Shown in pieces: positions 25,894 to 34,117 of a stretch of 64,000 bases of DNA (within the stretch, counting starts at the first letter, position 1; each line of letters starts with the position of its first letter). Source of the DNA: BOG-908 sp963848205 (GTDB lineage: Bacteria > Pseudomonadota > Alphaproteobacteria > Acetobacterales > Acetobacteraceae). The position numbers and the translations under genes were made by a program. The stretch is taken from assembly GCA_963848205.1 (NCBI GenBank), contig CAWKCV010000003.1, positions 1,240,001 to 1,304,000 of the forward strand, in the 5' to 3' direction. The notes under the pieces were generated by a model that did not search any database, was not told the origin of the DNA, and saw nothing but the letters and a program-made list of their open reading frames with translations.

Positions 25894-27393
25894 CTGAACG
25901 CCTTGCCACCCGAGCCGCACATCGATGAGACCGCAGCGCTCACCCCCATCGGCCCCGCCCCCGTCACGCTCGAGTTCGACCTCCCCGCCGCCGACGCCGC
26001 CCGCCTCCTCCGCCATCCCGCCATCATCGCCCGCCGCACCGGCCCCTTGCGCACCCGCCCCCACGAACTCGTCTGGCACGACACCGCGGACGGTGCCCTC
26101 GCCCAGTCCGGCCTATGCCTCAGCCACGCCGCGACCTGGCGCCTCGAACGCCTCACCCCCTCCCGACGCGCGCTCGACTGGCTCCCCGCCCATGCCGCCC
26201 CCCTCCTCGCCGAAGCCCTCACGCCCGAGGCCTTCGACACACCCCTTCCCGCCCCGCTCGCCCCCATCGCCGCCTTCCGCGGCCGCCAGCGCACCCTCCC
26301 CCTCCAAAACCACGTGACCCTGACGCTCACCGAAGGCGACCTGCGCGGCGTCACCACCGACAGCCCCGCCTGCCGCCTCCAGCTCGCCGGCGCCCCCGCC
26401 GCCTGCGCCGAACTCGCCCAAACCCTTGCCGAAACTCTCCCTCTCGCCCCACCCCACGCGAGCCTGGCCGCCCACGCCCAAAGCCTCGCGCGCGGCCGCC
26501 CGATCCCGCCACGCCAGCTCGGCGCCCCCCATCTCAGCCACACCCTCTCCACCGCCGACGCCATCACCGCGATCACCGCCCACCTGGCCGACGTGATCCT
26601 GCACTGGTCCAGCCAGGCCGCCACCGCCGCCACCCCCGAACCGGTCCACCAGATGCGCGTCGCCGTGCGCCGGCTACGCTCCGCCCTCGCGCTGTTCCGC
26701 CGCGCCTACGCCGACGAAGCCGGCCTCTGCCCCTGGTCCGACCACCTCGCCGCCGAACTCCGCACGCTCGCCGCACGCCTCGGCACCGCCCGCGACTGGG
26801 ACGTCTTCACCACCCAAACCGCCGCGCGCATCCTCGCCGCCCTGCCCGCCGACCGCCGCCTCGACCAGCTCGCCGCCGCCGCCGCCCGCAAGCGCACCGC
26901 CGCCTACGCGGGCCTCGCCACCTACTTCGCCAGCCAGGACTGGACCCGTCTGTCCGTCGCCCTCGCGCTGCTCCCCACCCACCGCCCCTGGTCCGCCACC
27001 ATCCAACCCGTCCGCGCCTACGCCGCCGCCGCGCTGGACCGCCGCCTCAAACACCTTCTGCACCCGGGCGCCGACCTCTCCGCCATCGCTCCCGACCAGC
27101 TCCACGACATCCGCAAGCAAGCCAAGCGCCTCCGCTACGCCACCGAATGCCTCAGCCCCTTTTTCAGCGACAAAGCCGCCCGCAAATACCTGCCCCGCCT
27201 CGAAGCCCTCCAGGAATCCCTTGGCGCCATCAACGACGCCACTGTCGCCACCACCCTGGCCCGCCAACTCGACAGCCCCGCCTTCGCCGCCGGCGTCGTC
27301 CACGGCTTCGTCGCCGCCCGCGCCCAGCGTCGGGCGGTCAAAGTGCAGGCGCTGTGGGGCAAGCTTCGGAAGGCGGAGCCTTTCTGGACGTAA
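25894..27393 (+). CDS. CYTH-like/CHAD domain protein
   Basis: About 499 aa. A CTG at 25894 has AGGAGG 6 nt before it; a TTG at 25903 is the alternative start. Residues 20-190 look like a degenerate CYTH domain (VTLEFDL..LLRHPAI..HDTADGALAQSG). The C-terminal half is a CHAD domain with its conserved histidine helices (EPVHQMRVAVRRLRSAL, LHDIRKQAKRLRYATE). CHAD proteins bind polyphosphate. It starts 20 bp after sixA, a pairing seen elsewhere. The TAA stop is the first triplet of a perfect hairpin. Confidence 0.85.
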   Translation: MNALPPEPHIDETAALTPIGPAPVTLEFDLPAADAARLLRHPAIIARRTGPLRTRPHELVWHDTADGALAQSGLCLSHAATWRLERLTPSRRALDWLPAHAAPLLAEALTPEAFDTPLPAPLAPIAAFRGRQRTLPLQNHVTLTLTEGDLRGVTTDSPACRLQLAGAPAACAELAQTLAETLPLAPPHASLAAHAQSLARGRPIPPRQLGAPHLSHTLSTADAITAITAHLADVILHWSSQAATAATPEPVHQMRVAVRRLRSALALFRRAYADEAGLCPWSDHLAAELRTLAARLGTARDWDVFTTQTAARILAALPADRRLDQLAAAAARKRTAAYAGLATYFASQDWTRLSVALALLPTHRPWSATIQPVRAYAAAALDRRLKHLLHPGADLSAIAPDQLHDIRKQAKRLRYATECLSPFFSDKAARKYLPRLEALQESLGAINDATVATTLARQLDSPAFAAGVVHGFVAARAQRRAVKVQALWGKLRKAEPFWT

Positions 27394-27430
27394 GCAAGCA
27401 GTCCTTTTTTCCAAAAAAGGACTGCTTGCC
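27391..27430. repeat. Hairpin repeat, collapsed copy: perfect 17-bp inverted repeat
   Basis: 27394-27410 pairs perfectly with 27413-27429 around CC. The left half equals the start of forward copies and the right half the end of reverse copies, as expected if a facing pair lost its centre. Confidence 0.9.
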
Positions 27431-27516
27431 GTCCCTATGCTGCGCCTGCGAAGGTTGCGCCCAACCAAGCTCCGCCCCTATGGTCCCGCGACTAAAACCC
27501 GCAGGACCACTCCACC

Positions 27517-28824
27517 ATGACCGGCAAAGCGATCGGCTCCGTCACGCTCACTCTCGACGGCACCAACCAGACCGCCCAGGCACCCCTCATCGCCGGCACA
27601 ATCGGCCCCGCCGTCTTCGACATCCGCAAACTCTACGCCGAGCTCGGCGTCTTCACCTACGACCCCGGCTATGGCGGCACCGCGGCCTGCGAAAGCCGCA
27701 TCACCTATATCGACGGCGACGAAGGCATCCTGCTGCATCGCGGCTACCCGATCGACCAGCTCGCCGAAAAATCGACCTTTCTCGAAGTCGCCTACCTGCT
27801 GATCAACGGCGAACTCCCGACCACCGTCCAGCTCGGCGAATTCGAGCGCGGCGTCCTGCACCACACCATGGTCCACGAACAGCTACGCCAGTTCTACAAC
27901 GGCTTCCGCCGCGACGCGCATCCGATGGCCGTCATCTGCGGCGTCGTCGGCGCGCTCAGCGCCTTCTACCACGACAGTCTCGACATCAATAACGCCGACC
28001 ACCGCCGCATCAGCGCCTTCCGCCTGATTGCCAAACTCCCCACCATTGCTGCCTGGGCCTACAAATATTCCATCGGCCAGCCGTTCATGTATCCGCGCAA
28101 CGACCTCGGCTACGCGGAAAACTTCCTCTACATGATGAACGCCGTCCCCGCCGAACCGTACCACGTGAACCCGGTCCTCGCCCGCGCCATGGACCGCATC
28201 CTCATCCTGCACGCCGACCACGAACAGAACGCGTCCACCTCCACCGTGCGCCTGGCCGGCTCCACCGGCGCAAACCCCTTCGCCTGCATCGCCGCCGGCA
28301 TCGCCAGCCTCTGGGGTCCCGCACACGGCGGCGCCAATGAAGCGGTGCTGAAAATGCTCGCCGAGATCGGCCACGTCGACAAAATTCCCGAATTCATCGC
28401 GCGCGTGAAGGACAAGAACAGCAACGTCCGCCTGATGGGCTTCGGCCACCGCGTCTACAAGAACTACGACCCGCGCGCCACCATCATGCAGCGCACCTGC
28501 CACGAAGTGCTCACCGAACTCGGCATCAAGGACGACCCGCTCCTCGACCTCGCCGTCGAACTCGAACGCATCGCCCTGCACGACGAATACTTCATCAGCA
28601 AAAAACTCTACCCGAACGTCGATTTCTATTCAGGCATCATCCTCAAGGCGATGGGCATCCCCACCAGCATGTTCACCGTGCTGTTCGCCGTAGCCCGCAC
28701 CGTCGGCTGGATCAGCCAATGGCAGGAAATGATGGAAGACCCGCTGCAACGCATCGGCCGCCCACGCCAGGTCTACACCGGTCACACGCAACGCGATTAC
28801 GTCAACGTCGAAGCCCGGGTCTGA
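27517..28824 (+). CDS. gltA: Citrate synthase (type II, hexameric)
   Basis: A 435-aa enzyme that condenses acetyl-CoA with oxaloacetate, the entry to the TCA cycle. Recognisable are the N-terminal beta-rich extension of the NADH-sensitive Gram-negative form, GYPIDQLAEKSTFLEVAYLL, the active-site HADHEQNAST and GPAHGGANE histidines and the catalytic Asp in VDFYSG. The length is normal. It is separate from sixA/CHAD and is followed by a hairpin. Confidence 0.96.
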   Translation: MTGKAIGSVTLTLDGTNQTAQAPLIAGTIGPAVFDIRKLYAELGVFTYDPGYGGTAACESRITYIDGDEGILLHRGYPIDQLAEKSTFLEVAYLLINGELPTTVQLGEFERGVLHHTMVHEQLRQFYNGFRRDAHPMAVICGVVGALSAFYHDSLDINNADHRRISAFRLIAKLPTIAAWAYKYSIGQPFMYPRNDLGYAENFLYMMNAVPAEPYHVNPVLARAMDRILILHADHEQNASTSTVRLAGSTGANPFACIAAGIASLWGPAHGGANEAVLKMLAEIGHVDKIPEFIARVKDKNSNVRLMGFGHRVYKNYDPRATIMQRTCHEVLTELGIKDDPLLDLAVELERIALHDEYFISKKLYPNVDFYSGIILKAMGIPTSMFTVLFAVARTVGWISQWQEMMEDPLQRIGRPRQVYTGHTQRDYVNVEARV

Positions 28825-28840
28825 ACCGAACGCCCATACC

Positions 28841-28859
28841 GGCCGGGCTCGACCCGGCC
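28841..28859. terminator. Possible terminator hairpin after gltA
   Basis: GGCCGGG-CTCGA-CCCGGCC, a 7-bp stem 17 bp past the stop. No T-run follows. It lies between convergent genes. Confidence 0.45.
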
Positions 28860-28901
28860 ACCCACACGCCCAACGCTGTCCTTACGCCCGGAACCGCGCC
28901 A

Positions 28902-29177
28902 TCAACACGCACATCCAGGCGTCGCCCCGCTCGCGCTGCGTGTGATATGGTGGTCTATCCACTCGGCCACCAAAGCGCGCGCCTCGCTCACCCCCGCCTC
29001 AGGATGATGTATCCGATACAACGTCGTGCAACTCTGAAACGCCGCCAAATCATCCGTCCCGATCGCGCGCAACTCACGATACGCCGTTACCACCGCCCGC
29101 TCGCATCGCCGCCCAGGCTCCTTGACGAAAGTCAACTCTTTTACGGGCGACAGCCCTTTCACAGACGACTCGACCAC
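28902..29177 (-). CDS. Small conserved-type hypothetical protein (91 aa)
   Basis: Starts at a GTG with GGAG 6 nt upstream. The central pattern ERAVVTAYRELRAIGTDD, then FQSCTTLYRIHHPEAGV and EARALVAEWID, recalls a small uncharacterised protein family of Acetobacteraceae-like bacteria (from memory, not verified). Helical, cytoplasmic and without known function. It is transcribed divergently from pyrE. Confidence 0.62.
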   Translation of the reverse strand: MVESSVKGLSPVKELTFVKEPGRRCERAVVTAYRELRAIGTDDLAAFQSCTTLYRIHHPEAGVSEARALVAEWIDHHITRSASGATPGCAC

Positions 29178-29188
29178 GAACAGCTCCA

Positions 29189-29216
29189 GTTGAGAATGGT
29201 TCTTATCTGTCTAAAC
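29189..29216 (+). promoter_or_regulatory. Possible sigma70-type promoter for pyrE
   Basis: TTGAGA at 29189 and TAAACA at 29211 with 16 bp between, in a locally AT-richer stretch about 95 bp before the pyrE start. Pattern match only. Confidence 0.3.
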
Positions 29217-29311
29217 ACTAGGCCAATCGGCAGCCGGCCGCAATCGCAACCCAACTTGCCCCCATCCCGGCCGCCATGCAGAACGCACGCACATCGAAGG
29301 ACCAAGCAGAC

Positions 29312-30016
29312 ATGGCGACCGGCGTAGTAACCGACTGGGACCGAGACGCGGCACTCACCACCGCCCGCATCCTCCTCGAAATCGGCGCGCTCAACTTCCG
29401 CCCCGACGAGCCCTATACGCTCACCTCCGGCTGGAAATCGCCCGTCTACATCGACTGCCGCAAGATCATCTACTTCCCCCGCGCCCGCCAACGCATCTGC
29501 GAACTCGGCGTCGAAAAACTCAACCGCCACATCGGCTTCGAGCAGATCGAAGTCGTCGCCGGCGGCGAGACCGCCGGCATCCCCTTCGCCGCCTGGATCG
29601 CCGACCGCCTGCAAACCCCCATGGCCTACGTCCGCAAACAACCCAAAGGCTTCGGCCGCAACGCGCTCATCGAAGGCGACGTCCCAGACGGCCGCCGCAC
29701 CCTCCTCGTCGAGGACCTCACCACCGACGGCCGCTCGAAAATCCGCTTCACCCAGTCCCTCCGCGACGCCGGCGCCATCGTCAACCACGCCTTCGTCGTC
29801 TTCTATTACGGCGTTTTTCCCGGCAGCCTCGAAAAACTCGCCCAGATGGACATCACGCTGCACCACCTCTGCACCTGGTGGGACGTCCTCGAAGCCTGCC
29901 GCGACCGCCCCTACTTCCCCGACGAACACTTGGCCGAAGTCCGCCGCTTCCTCGAAAACCCGGTCGCCTGGTCCAAAGCCCGCGGCGCCGACATCGAAGC
30001 CGCCCAAAAGGAGTGA
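29312..30016 (+). CDS. pyrE: Orotate phosphoribosyltransferase
   Basis: A 234-aa enzyme that makes orotidine 5'-phosphate from orotate and PRPP in UMP synthesis. The PRPP-binding loop is TLLVEDLTTDGRSK, and the segment YTLTSGWKSPVYIDCR is typical of the alphaproteobacterial form. The ATG at 29312 is chosen for a GAAGGA 10 nt upstream; an ATG 12 codons earlier lacks one. It is followed by a facing pair of hairpin repeats. Confidence 0.9.
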   Translation: MATGVVTDWDRDAALTTARILLEIGALNFRPDEPYTLTSGWKSPVYIDCRKIIYFPRARQRICELGVEKLNRHIGFEQIEVVAGGETAGIPFAAWIADRLQTPMAYVRKQPKGFGRNALIEGDVPDGRRTLLVEDLTTDGRSKIRFTQSLRDAGAIVNHAFVVFYYGVFPGSLEKLAQMDITLHHLCTWWDVLEACRDRPYFPDEHLAEVRRFLENPVAWSKARGADIEAAQKE

Positions 30017-30036
30017 TCCGCGCAAAACGGACAAGT

Positions 30037-30168
30037 GAAGCAAGAAGTCCTTTTTTGAAAAAAAGGACCAAAAAACTTCTATCATGCTGTCGCGAATCTC
30101 ACGATGAGCACGCGACAGCACGAACAAAAGTTTTTTGGTCCTTTTTTTCAAAAAAGGACTTCTTGCCT
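30037..30168. repeat. Facing pair of hairpin repeats forming a large inverted repeat
   Basis: Forward copy 30037-30080 and reverse copy 30125-30168 (both subfamily A), joined by TGCTGTCGCG/CGCGACAGCA arms. The two halves of about 57 bp are nearly exact inverted repeats around an about 17-bp spacer, so the whole block could fold into one long hairpin. It lies between pyrE and the P450 gene. Confidence 0.9.
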
Positions 30169-30221
30169 TCCAAACCGTCGAAAGTTAACGTCGTTCATCT
30201 AATTCACGGAAACGCCAAACG

Positions 30222-31418
30222 ATGGACAGCCCAGCCGGCTTCGACTTCGCCAACCCGGCCCTTCGCGCGAACCCCTACCCCGCCTACCGCTTCCTCCGCG
30301 AAGGCGCCCCCATCTGGCGCGCGCCCACCGGCCATGTCGTCGTCTCCACCCATGCCGGCTGCACATCCATCCTCCGCGACCCCCTCATGGGCCGCGACAA
30401 CCCGAAACTCCGCGATCCGCTCAACGCCCTCGAACCCGCCGTGCAGAAACTCTCCCGCATGATGCTGTTCGTCGACCCGCCGCTCCACACCCGCCTGCGC
30501 GGCCTGGTCAGCAAGGCCTTCACCGCCCGCCGCATGGAAAGCCTGCGCCCACGCATCGAGGCCATCGTCGACCAGCTCATCGACCGCGTGATCGGCCAGG
30601 GCGGCATGTGCGTCATCCGCGACTTCGCCCACCGCCTCCCCGTCACCGTCATCTGCGACATGCTCGGCATCCCCGAGGAGGACCGCGCCTCCTTCCTCGA
30701 AGAAAGCACCGTCCGCGGCCGCATCCTCGACCCCGTCCCTCTCACGCGGCAGGAAATGGACGACGTCAACGCCGGCATGGCCAGCTCCGACGACTATTTC
30801 CGCCGCCTGCTCGCCTATCGCCGCGCCAACCCCGGCGACGATCTCGCCACCGCCCTCGTCCAGGCCCGTGAGGCCGACGACAGCCTGTCGGACGACGAAA
30901 TCCTCGCCAACATCAGCCTCCTCTTCGGCGCCGGCCACGAGACCACCACCAACCTCATCGGCAACGGCGTCCTCGCCCTGCACCGCAACCCGGACCAGCT
31001 CGCCCGTCTTCGCGAGGACCCCAGCCTCATCCCCAACGCCGTCGAAGAGCTCCTGCGCTACGACAGCCCCGTCCAGCTCACCGGCCGCATCGCCCTGCAG
31101 GACATGGAAATCATGGGCGAGCCCATCCACGAGGGCCAGGACGTCATCACCCTGCTCGGCGCCGCCAACCACGACCCCGCCGCCTTCCAGGGCGACCCTG
31201 AAAAGCTGGACGTCGGCCGCCCCGGCGTCCGCGCCATCAGCTTCGGCGGCGGCCTGCATTTCTGCCTTGGCGCCCAGCTCGCCCGCATCGAAGGCGAAAT
31301 TGCCTTCCGCCGCCTTATCGAGCGCCTGCCGGACATGCGGCTGACGGATCCTGACAATGTCACCTGGAAGCCGACAGTCACTCTGCGGGGATTGGTTAGC
31401 CTGCCGGCGGAGTGGTGA
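30222..31418 (+). CDS. Cytochrome P450
   Basis: A 398-aa soluble bacterial P450. The I-helix oxygen-activating motif is GAGHETT (236-242), the K-helix ExxR is E276-R279 and the heme loop is FGGGLHFCLG (341-350, thiolate C348). It resembles bacterial families that hydroxylate fatty acids, terpenes or macrolides; the substrate cannot be told and no ferredoxin is nearby. Hairpin repeats stand on both sides, one 54 bp upstream and one at the stop codon. The neighbours are two more oxygen-using flavoenzymes. Confidence 0.92.
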   Translation: MDSPAGFDFANPALRANPYPAYRFLREGAPIWRAPTGHVVVSTHAGCTSILRDPLMGRDNPKLRDPLNALEPAVQKLSRMMLFVDPPLHTRLRGLVSKAFTARRMESLRPRIEAIVDQLIDRVIGQGGMCVIRDFAHRLPVTVICDMLGIPEEDRASFLEESTVRGRILDPVPLTRQEMDDVNAGMASSDDYFRRLLAYRRANPGDDLATALVQAREADDSLSDDEILANISLLFGAGHETTTNLIGNGVLALHRNPDQLARLREDPSLIPNAVEELLRYDSPVQLTGRIALQDMEIMGEPIHEGQDVITLLGAANHDPAAFQGDPEKLDVGRPGVRAISFGGGLHFCLGAQLARIEGEIAFRRLIERLPDMRLTDPDNVTWKPTVTLRGLVSLPAEW

Positions 31419-31464
31419 AGGAAGCAGTCCTTTTTTGAAAAAAAGGACCAAAAAACTTTTGCTC
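31418..31464 (+). repeat. Hairpin repeat, subfamily A, forward
   Basis: Intact copy starting at the P450 stop codon. Confidence 0.88.
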
Positions 31465-31502
31465 CTTATGCTCACGCCAGACGTTGAAGCTGCTTATAGA
31501 TA

Positions 31503-31547
31503 ATAGTTTTTAGGTCCTTTTTTCAAAAAAAGGGACTGCTTCCTTTC
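31503..31547 (-). repeat. Hairpin repeat, subfamily A, reverse
   Basis: Faces the copy at 31418 across about 38 bp and ends 14 bp before the next start codon. Confidence 0.85.
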
Positions 31548-31561
31548 TAGGAGTTCCCGCA

Positions 31562-33037
31562 TTGGCGACCGAACATTTCGACGTCCTCATCATCGGCGCC
31601 GGCCTCTCCGGCATCGGCGCCGGCTGCCATCTCAAAATGCAATGCCCCAACAAAACCTACGTCGTCCTTGAAGGCCGCGAAGCCATCGGCGGCACCTGGG
31701 ACCTCTTCCGCTACCCCGGGATCCGTTCCGACTCCGACATGTACACGCTGGGCTACATCTTCCGCCCCTGGACCGAAGCCAAAGCCATCGCCGACGGCCC
31801 CGCCATCCTCAATTACGTGCGCGAAACCGCCGCCGAATACGGCGTGGACAAACACATCCGCTTCCGCCACCGCGTGGTCAGCGCCGACTGGAACAGCGAA
31901 GACGCACTCTGGACAGTCCAGGCCCAGCAAGGGCCCGACAACACGCCGGTCACCTTCACCTGCGGCTTCCTGTTCACCTGCAGCGGCTACTACAACTACG
32001 AAAGCGGCTACACACCCGAATTTGCCGGCCGCGAGAACTTCCAGGGCCAGGTCATCCATCCGCAATTCTGGCCCGAAAATCTCGACACCGCCGGCAAGCA
32101 GGTCGTCGTCATCGGCAGCGGCGCCACCGCGGTCACGCTGGTGCCCGCAATCGCCAAAGATGCAGCCCACGTCACCATGTTGCAGCGCTCGCCCAGCTAC
32201 GTCGCCTCACGCCCCGCGGAAGACGCCTTCGCCAACTGGCTCCGCCGCAACCTGCCCGGCAAACTCGCCTACAGCATCACACGCTGGCGCAACGTTTCCA
32301 TGCAGCTCTTCCTGTTCCGCATGGCCCGCCGCAAACCCGCCGAATTCAAGAAGCGCCTCATCGACATGGTCAGCACCGAACTCGGCCCCGACTACGACGT
32401 CGCCACCCACTTCACGCCAAAATACAATCCGTGGGACCAACGCCTCTGCCTCGTGCCCGACTCCGACCTGTTCGCCTCCATCCGCTCCGGCCAGGCCTCC
32501 GTCGTCACCGACACGATCGACACCTTTACCGAACACGGCATCAAACTTCACTCCGGCACCGAAATCCCCGCCGACATCGTCGTCACCGCCACCGGCCTGC
32601 GCATGCAGATCCTCAGCGGCATGGCCATCAGCGTCGACGGCGCACGCGTCGATTTCGGAAAATGCATGAGCTACAAAGGCATGATGTATTCCGACGTGCC
32701 GAACCTCGCCACCGCCTTCGGCTACACCAACGCCTCCTGGACTCTCAAAGCCGACCTCACCTGCGCGTATGTCTGCCGCATGCTCAACTACATGGATCAG
32801 CGCGGCTACGTCGAAGCCCGCCCCAAACGCGACGAAACCGTGCAGGAAGCCCCCTTCCTCGACTTCTCCTCAGGCTACGTCCAACGCGCACTCGCCGAAC
32901 TGCCGCGCCAGGGCACCACGAAACCCTGGAAGCTGCACCAGAACTACGCGCTCGATCTGCTCGCCTTGCGCTTTGGCAAGCTTGACGATGGGACTTTGAC
33001 GTTCAAGCGGGCCAAGCAGCAGAAGAAGGCCGCGTAA
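31562..33037 (+). CDS. Flavin-containing/Baeyer-Villiger-type monooxygenase (EthA-like)
   Basis: A 491-aa enzyme from a TTG start. FAD site GAGLSG (12-17); the exact Baeyer-Villiger fingerprint FxGxxxHxxxWP lies at 160-171 (FQGQVIHPQFWP); NADPH site GSGATA (185-190). Size and segments such as GIRSDSDMYTLGY are typical of EthA-like enzymes that insert oxygen into ketones or sulfides. Substrate unknown. Between the P450 and a nitronate monooxygenase-like gene, with repeats on both sides. Confidence 0.9.
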   Translation: MATEHFDVLIIGAGLSGIGAGCHLKMQCPNKTYVVLEGREAIGGTWDLFRYPGIRSDSDMYTLGYIFRPWTEAKAIADGPAILNYVRETAAEYGVDKHIRFRHRVVSADWNSEDALWTVQAQQGPDNTPVTFTCGFLFTCSGYYNYESGYTPEFAGRENFQGQVIHPQFWPENLDTAGKQVVVIGSGATAVTLVPAIAKDAAHVTMLQRSPSYVASRPAEDAFANWLRRNLPGKLAYSITRWRNVSMQLFLFRMARRKPAEFKKRLIDMVSTELGPDYDVATHFTPKYNPWDQRLCLVPDSDLFASIRSGQASVVTDTIDTFTEHGIKLHSGTEIPADIVVTATGLRMQILSGMAISVDGARVDFGKCMSYKGMMYSDVPNLATAFGYTNASWTLKADLTCAYVCRMLNYMDQRGYVEARPKRDETVQEAPFLDFSSGYVQRALAELPRQGTTKPWKLHQNYALDLLALRFGKLDDGTLTFKRAKQQKKAA

Positions 33038-33079
33038 GGAAAGTCTTCTTTCTTGAAAGAAAGAAGCAAAGAACTTCTG
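33037..33079 (+). repeat. Hairpin repeat, subfamily B, forward
   Basis: Core CTTCTTTC-TT-GAAAGAAG starting at the stop codon of the monooxygenase. It also supplies the only plausible in-frame start region of the next gene. Confidence 0.85.
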
Positions 33080-34111
33080 AAATCAAGGCCGGTGGTGCTG
33101 GCTCCCATGGCGGGAGCCTGCCCGCCGGCACTCTCTGTTGCCGTCATCAAGGCCGGTGGTATTGGCGCTTGCGGCGCGCTTACGTTGCAGCCCGATGCCA
33201 TCGAGACCTGGGCCGCAAAAGTGCGCGCCGAAACCGACGGCCCGTTTCAGATCAACCTCTGGGTCCCCGACCCGCCACCCCAGCGTGACGCCACCCACGA
33301 AGCCGCTCTGCGCGCCTTCCTCGCCCAATGGGGCCCCGCGATCCCGCCCGAAGCCGCCGACGCCACCCCGCCCGACTTCGCCGCCCAATGCGCTTCCCTC
33401 CTCCAAGCCAAACCCGCCATCGCCTCGTCCATCATGGGCCTCTTCCCGCCCGCCTTCGTAACCCAGCTCAAAGAAGCCGGCATCGCCTGGTGGGCCACCG
33501 TCACCACTCTTGACGAAGCCCTCCAAGCCCAAGCCGCCGGCGCCGATGCCCTCATCGCCCAAGGTGCGGAAGCCGGCGGCCACCGCGGCACCTTCCACGC
33601 CGCCCAGGCCGAAGCCACCGCCATCGGCCTTTTTGCCCTCATCCCCGCCCTCGCCGACGCCGTCCACCTCCCCCTCATCGCCACCGGCGGCATCACCGAC
33701 GCCCGGACCGCCGCCGCAGCCACGCTCCTCGGCGCCACCGCCGTCCAAGTCGGAACCGCCTTCCTCCGCTGCCCCGAAGCCGCCCTCCACCCCGCCTGGA
33801 CACACGCTCTCGCCACCACCCCGCCCGAAGCCACCCACCTCACCCGCGCCTACAGCGGCCGCCTCGCCCGCGCCGCCGCCAACGCCTACGTCCGCGCCGC
33901 CACCTCACCCGGCGCCCCAGCCCCCGCCCCCTATCCCGTCCAGCGCGCCCTCACCCAACCCATGCGCGAGGACGCCCTCACGACCAACGCAGCAGACCGG
34001 ATGCAATCCTGGGCAGGTCAATCCTGCATGCGCACCCGCGCACTCCCGGCCGCACAACTCGTCATCGAGCTCACCGACGCGATGGCCGCCAACAGACGCA
34101 TGCTCGCCTGA
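33053..34111 (+). CDS. Nitronate monooxygenase/2-nitropropane dioxygenase family protein
   Basis: About 352 aa with an FMN TIM barrel: RPVVLAPMAG at the N-terminus, the conserved AGADALIAQGAEAGGHRG region with the catalytic-type His, and LPLIATGGI before the phosphate-binding LLGATAVQVGTAFL. Members oxidise alkyl nitronates; some act in lipid pathways. The first about 12 codons lie in a hairpin repeat (TTG at 33053), and the usual first beta-strand is shortened, so the 5' end seems rebuilt by the repeat. The true start is uncertain. Confidence 0.82.
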   Translation: MKERSKELLKSRPVVLAPMAGACPPALSVAVIKAGGIGACGALTLQPDAIETWAAKVRAETDGPFQINLWVPDPPPQRDATHEAALRAFLAQWGPAIPPEAADATPPDFAAQCASLLQAKPAIASSIMGLFPPAFVTQLKEAGIAWWATVTTLDEALQAQAAGADALIAQGAEAGGHRGTFHAAQAEATAIGLFALIPALADAVHLPLIATGGITDARTAAAATLLGATAVQVGTAFLRCPEAALHPAWTHALATTPPEATHLTRAYSGRLARAAANAYVRAATSPGAPAPAPYPVQRALTQPMREDALTTNAADRMQSWAGQSCMRTRALPAAQLVIELTDAMAANRRMLA

Positions 34112-34117
34112 CGCGCC

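Noticed and set aside
30037..31547. The inverted repeats as ends of an insertion sequence
   Set aside because: No transposase lies between or near any pair; the enclosed genes are metabolic.
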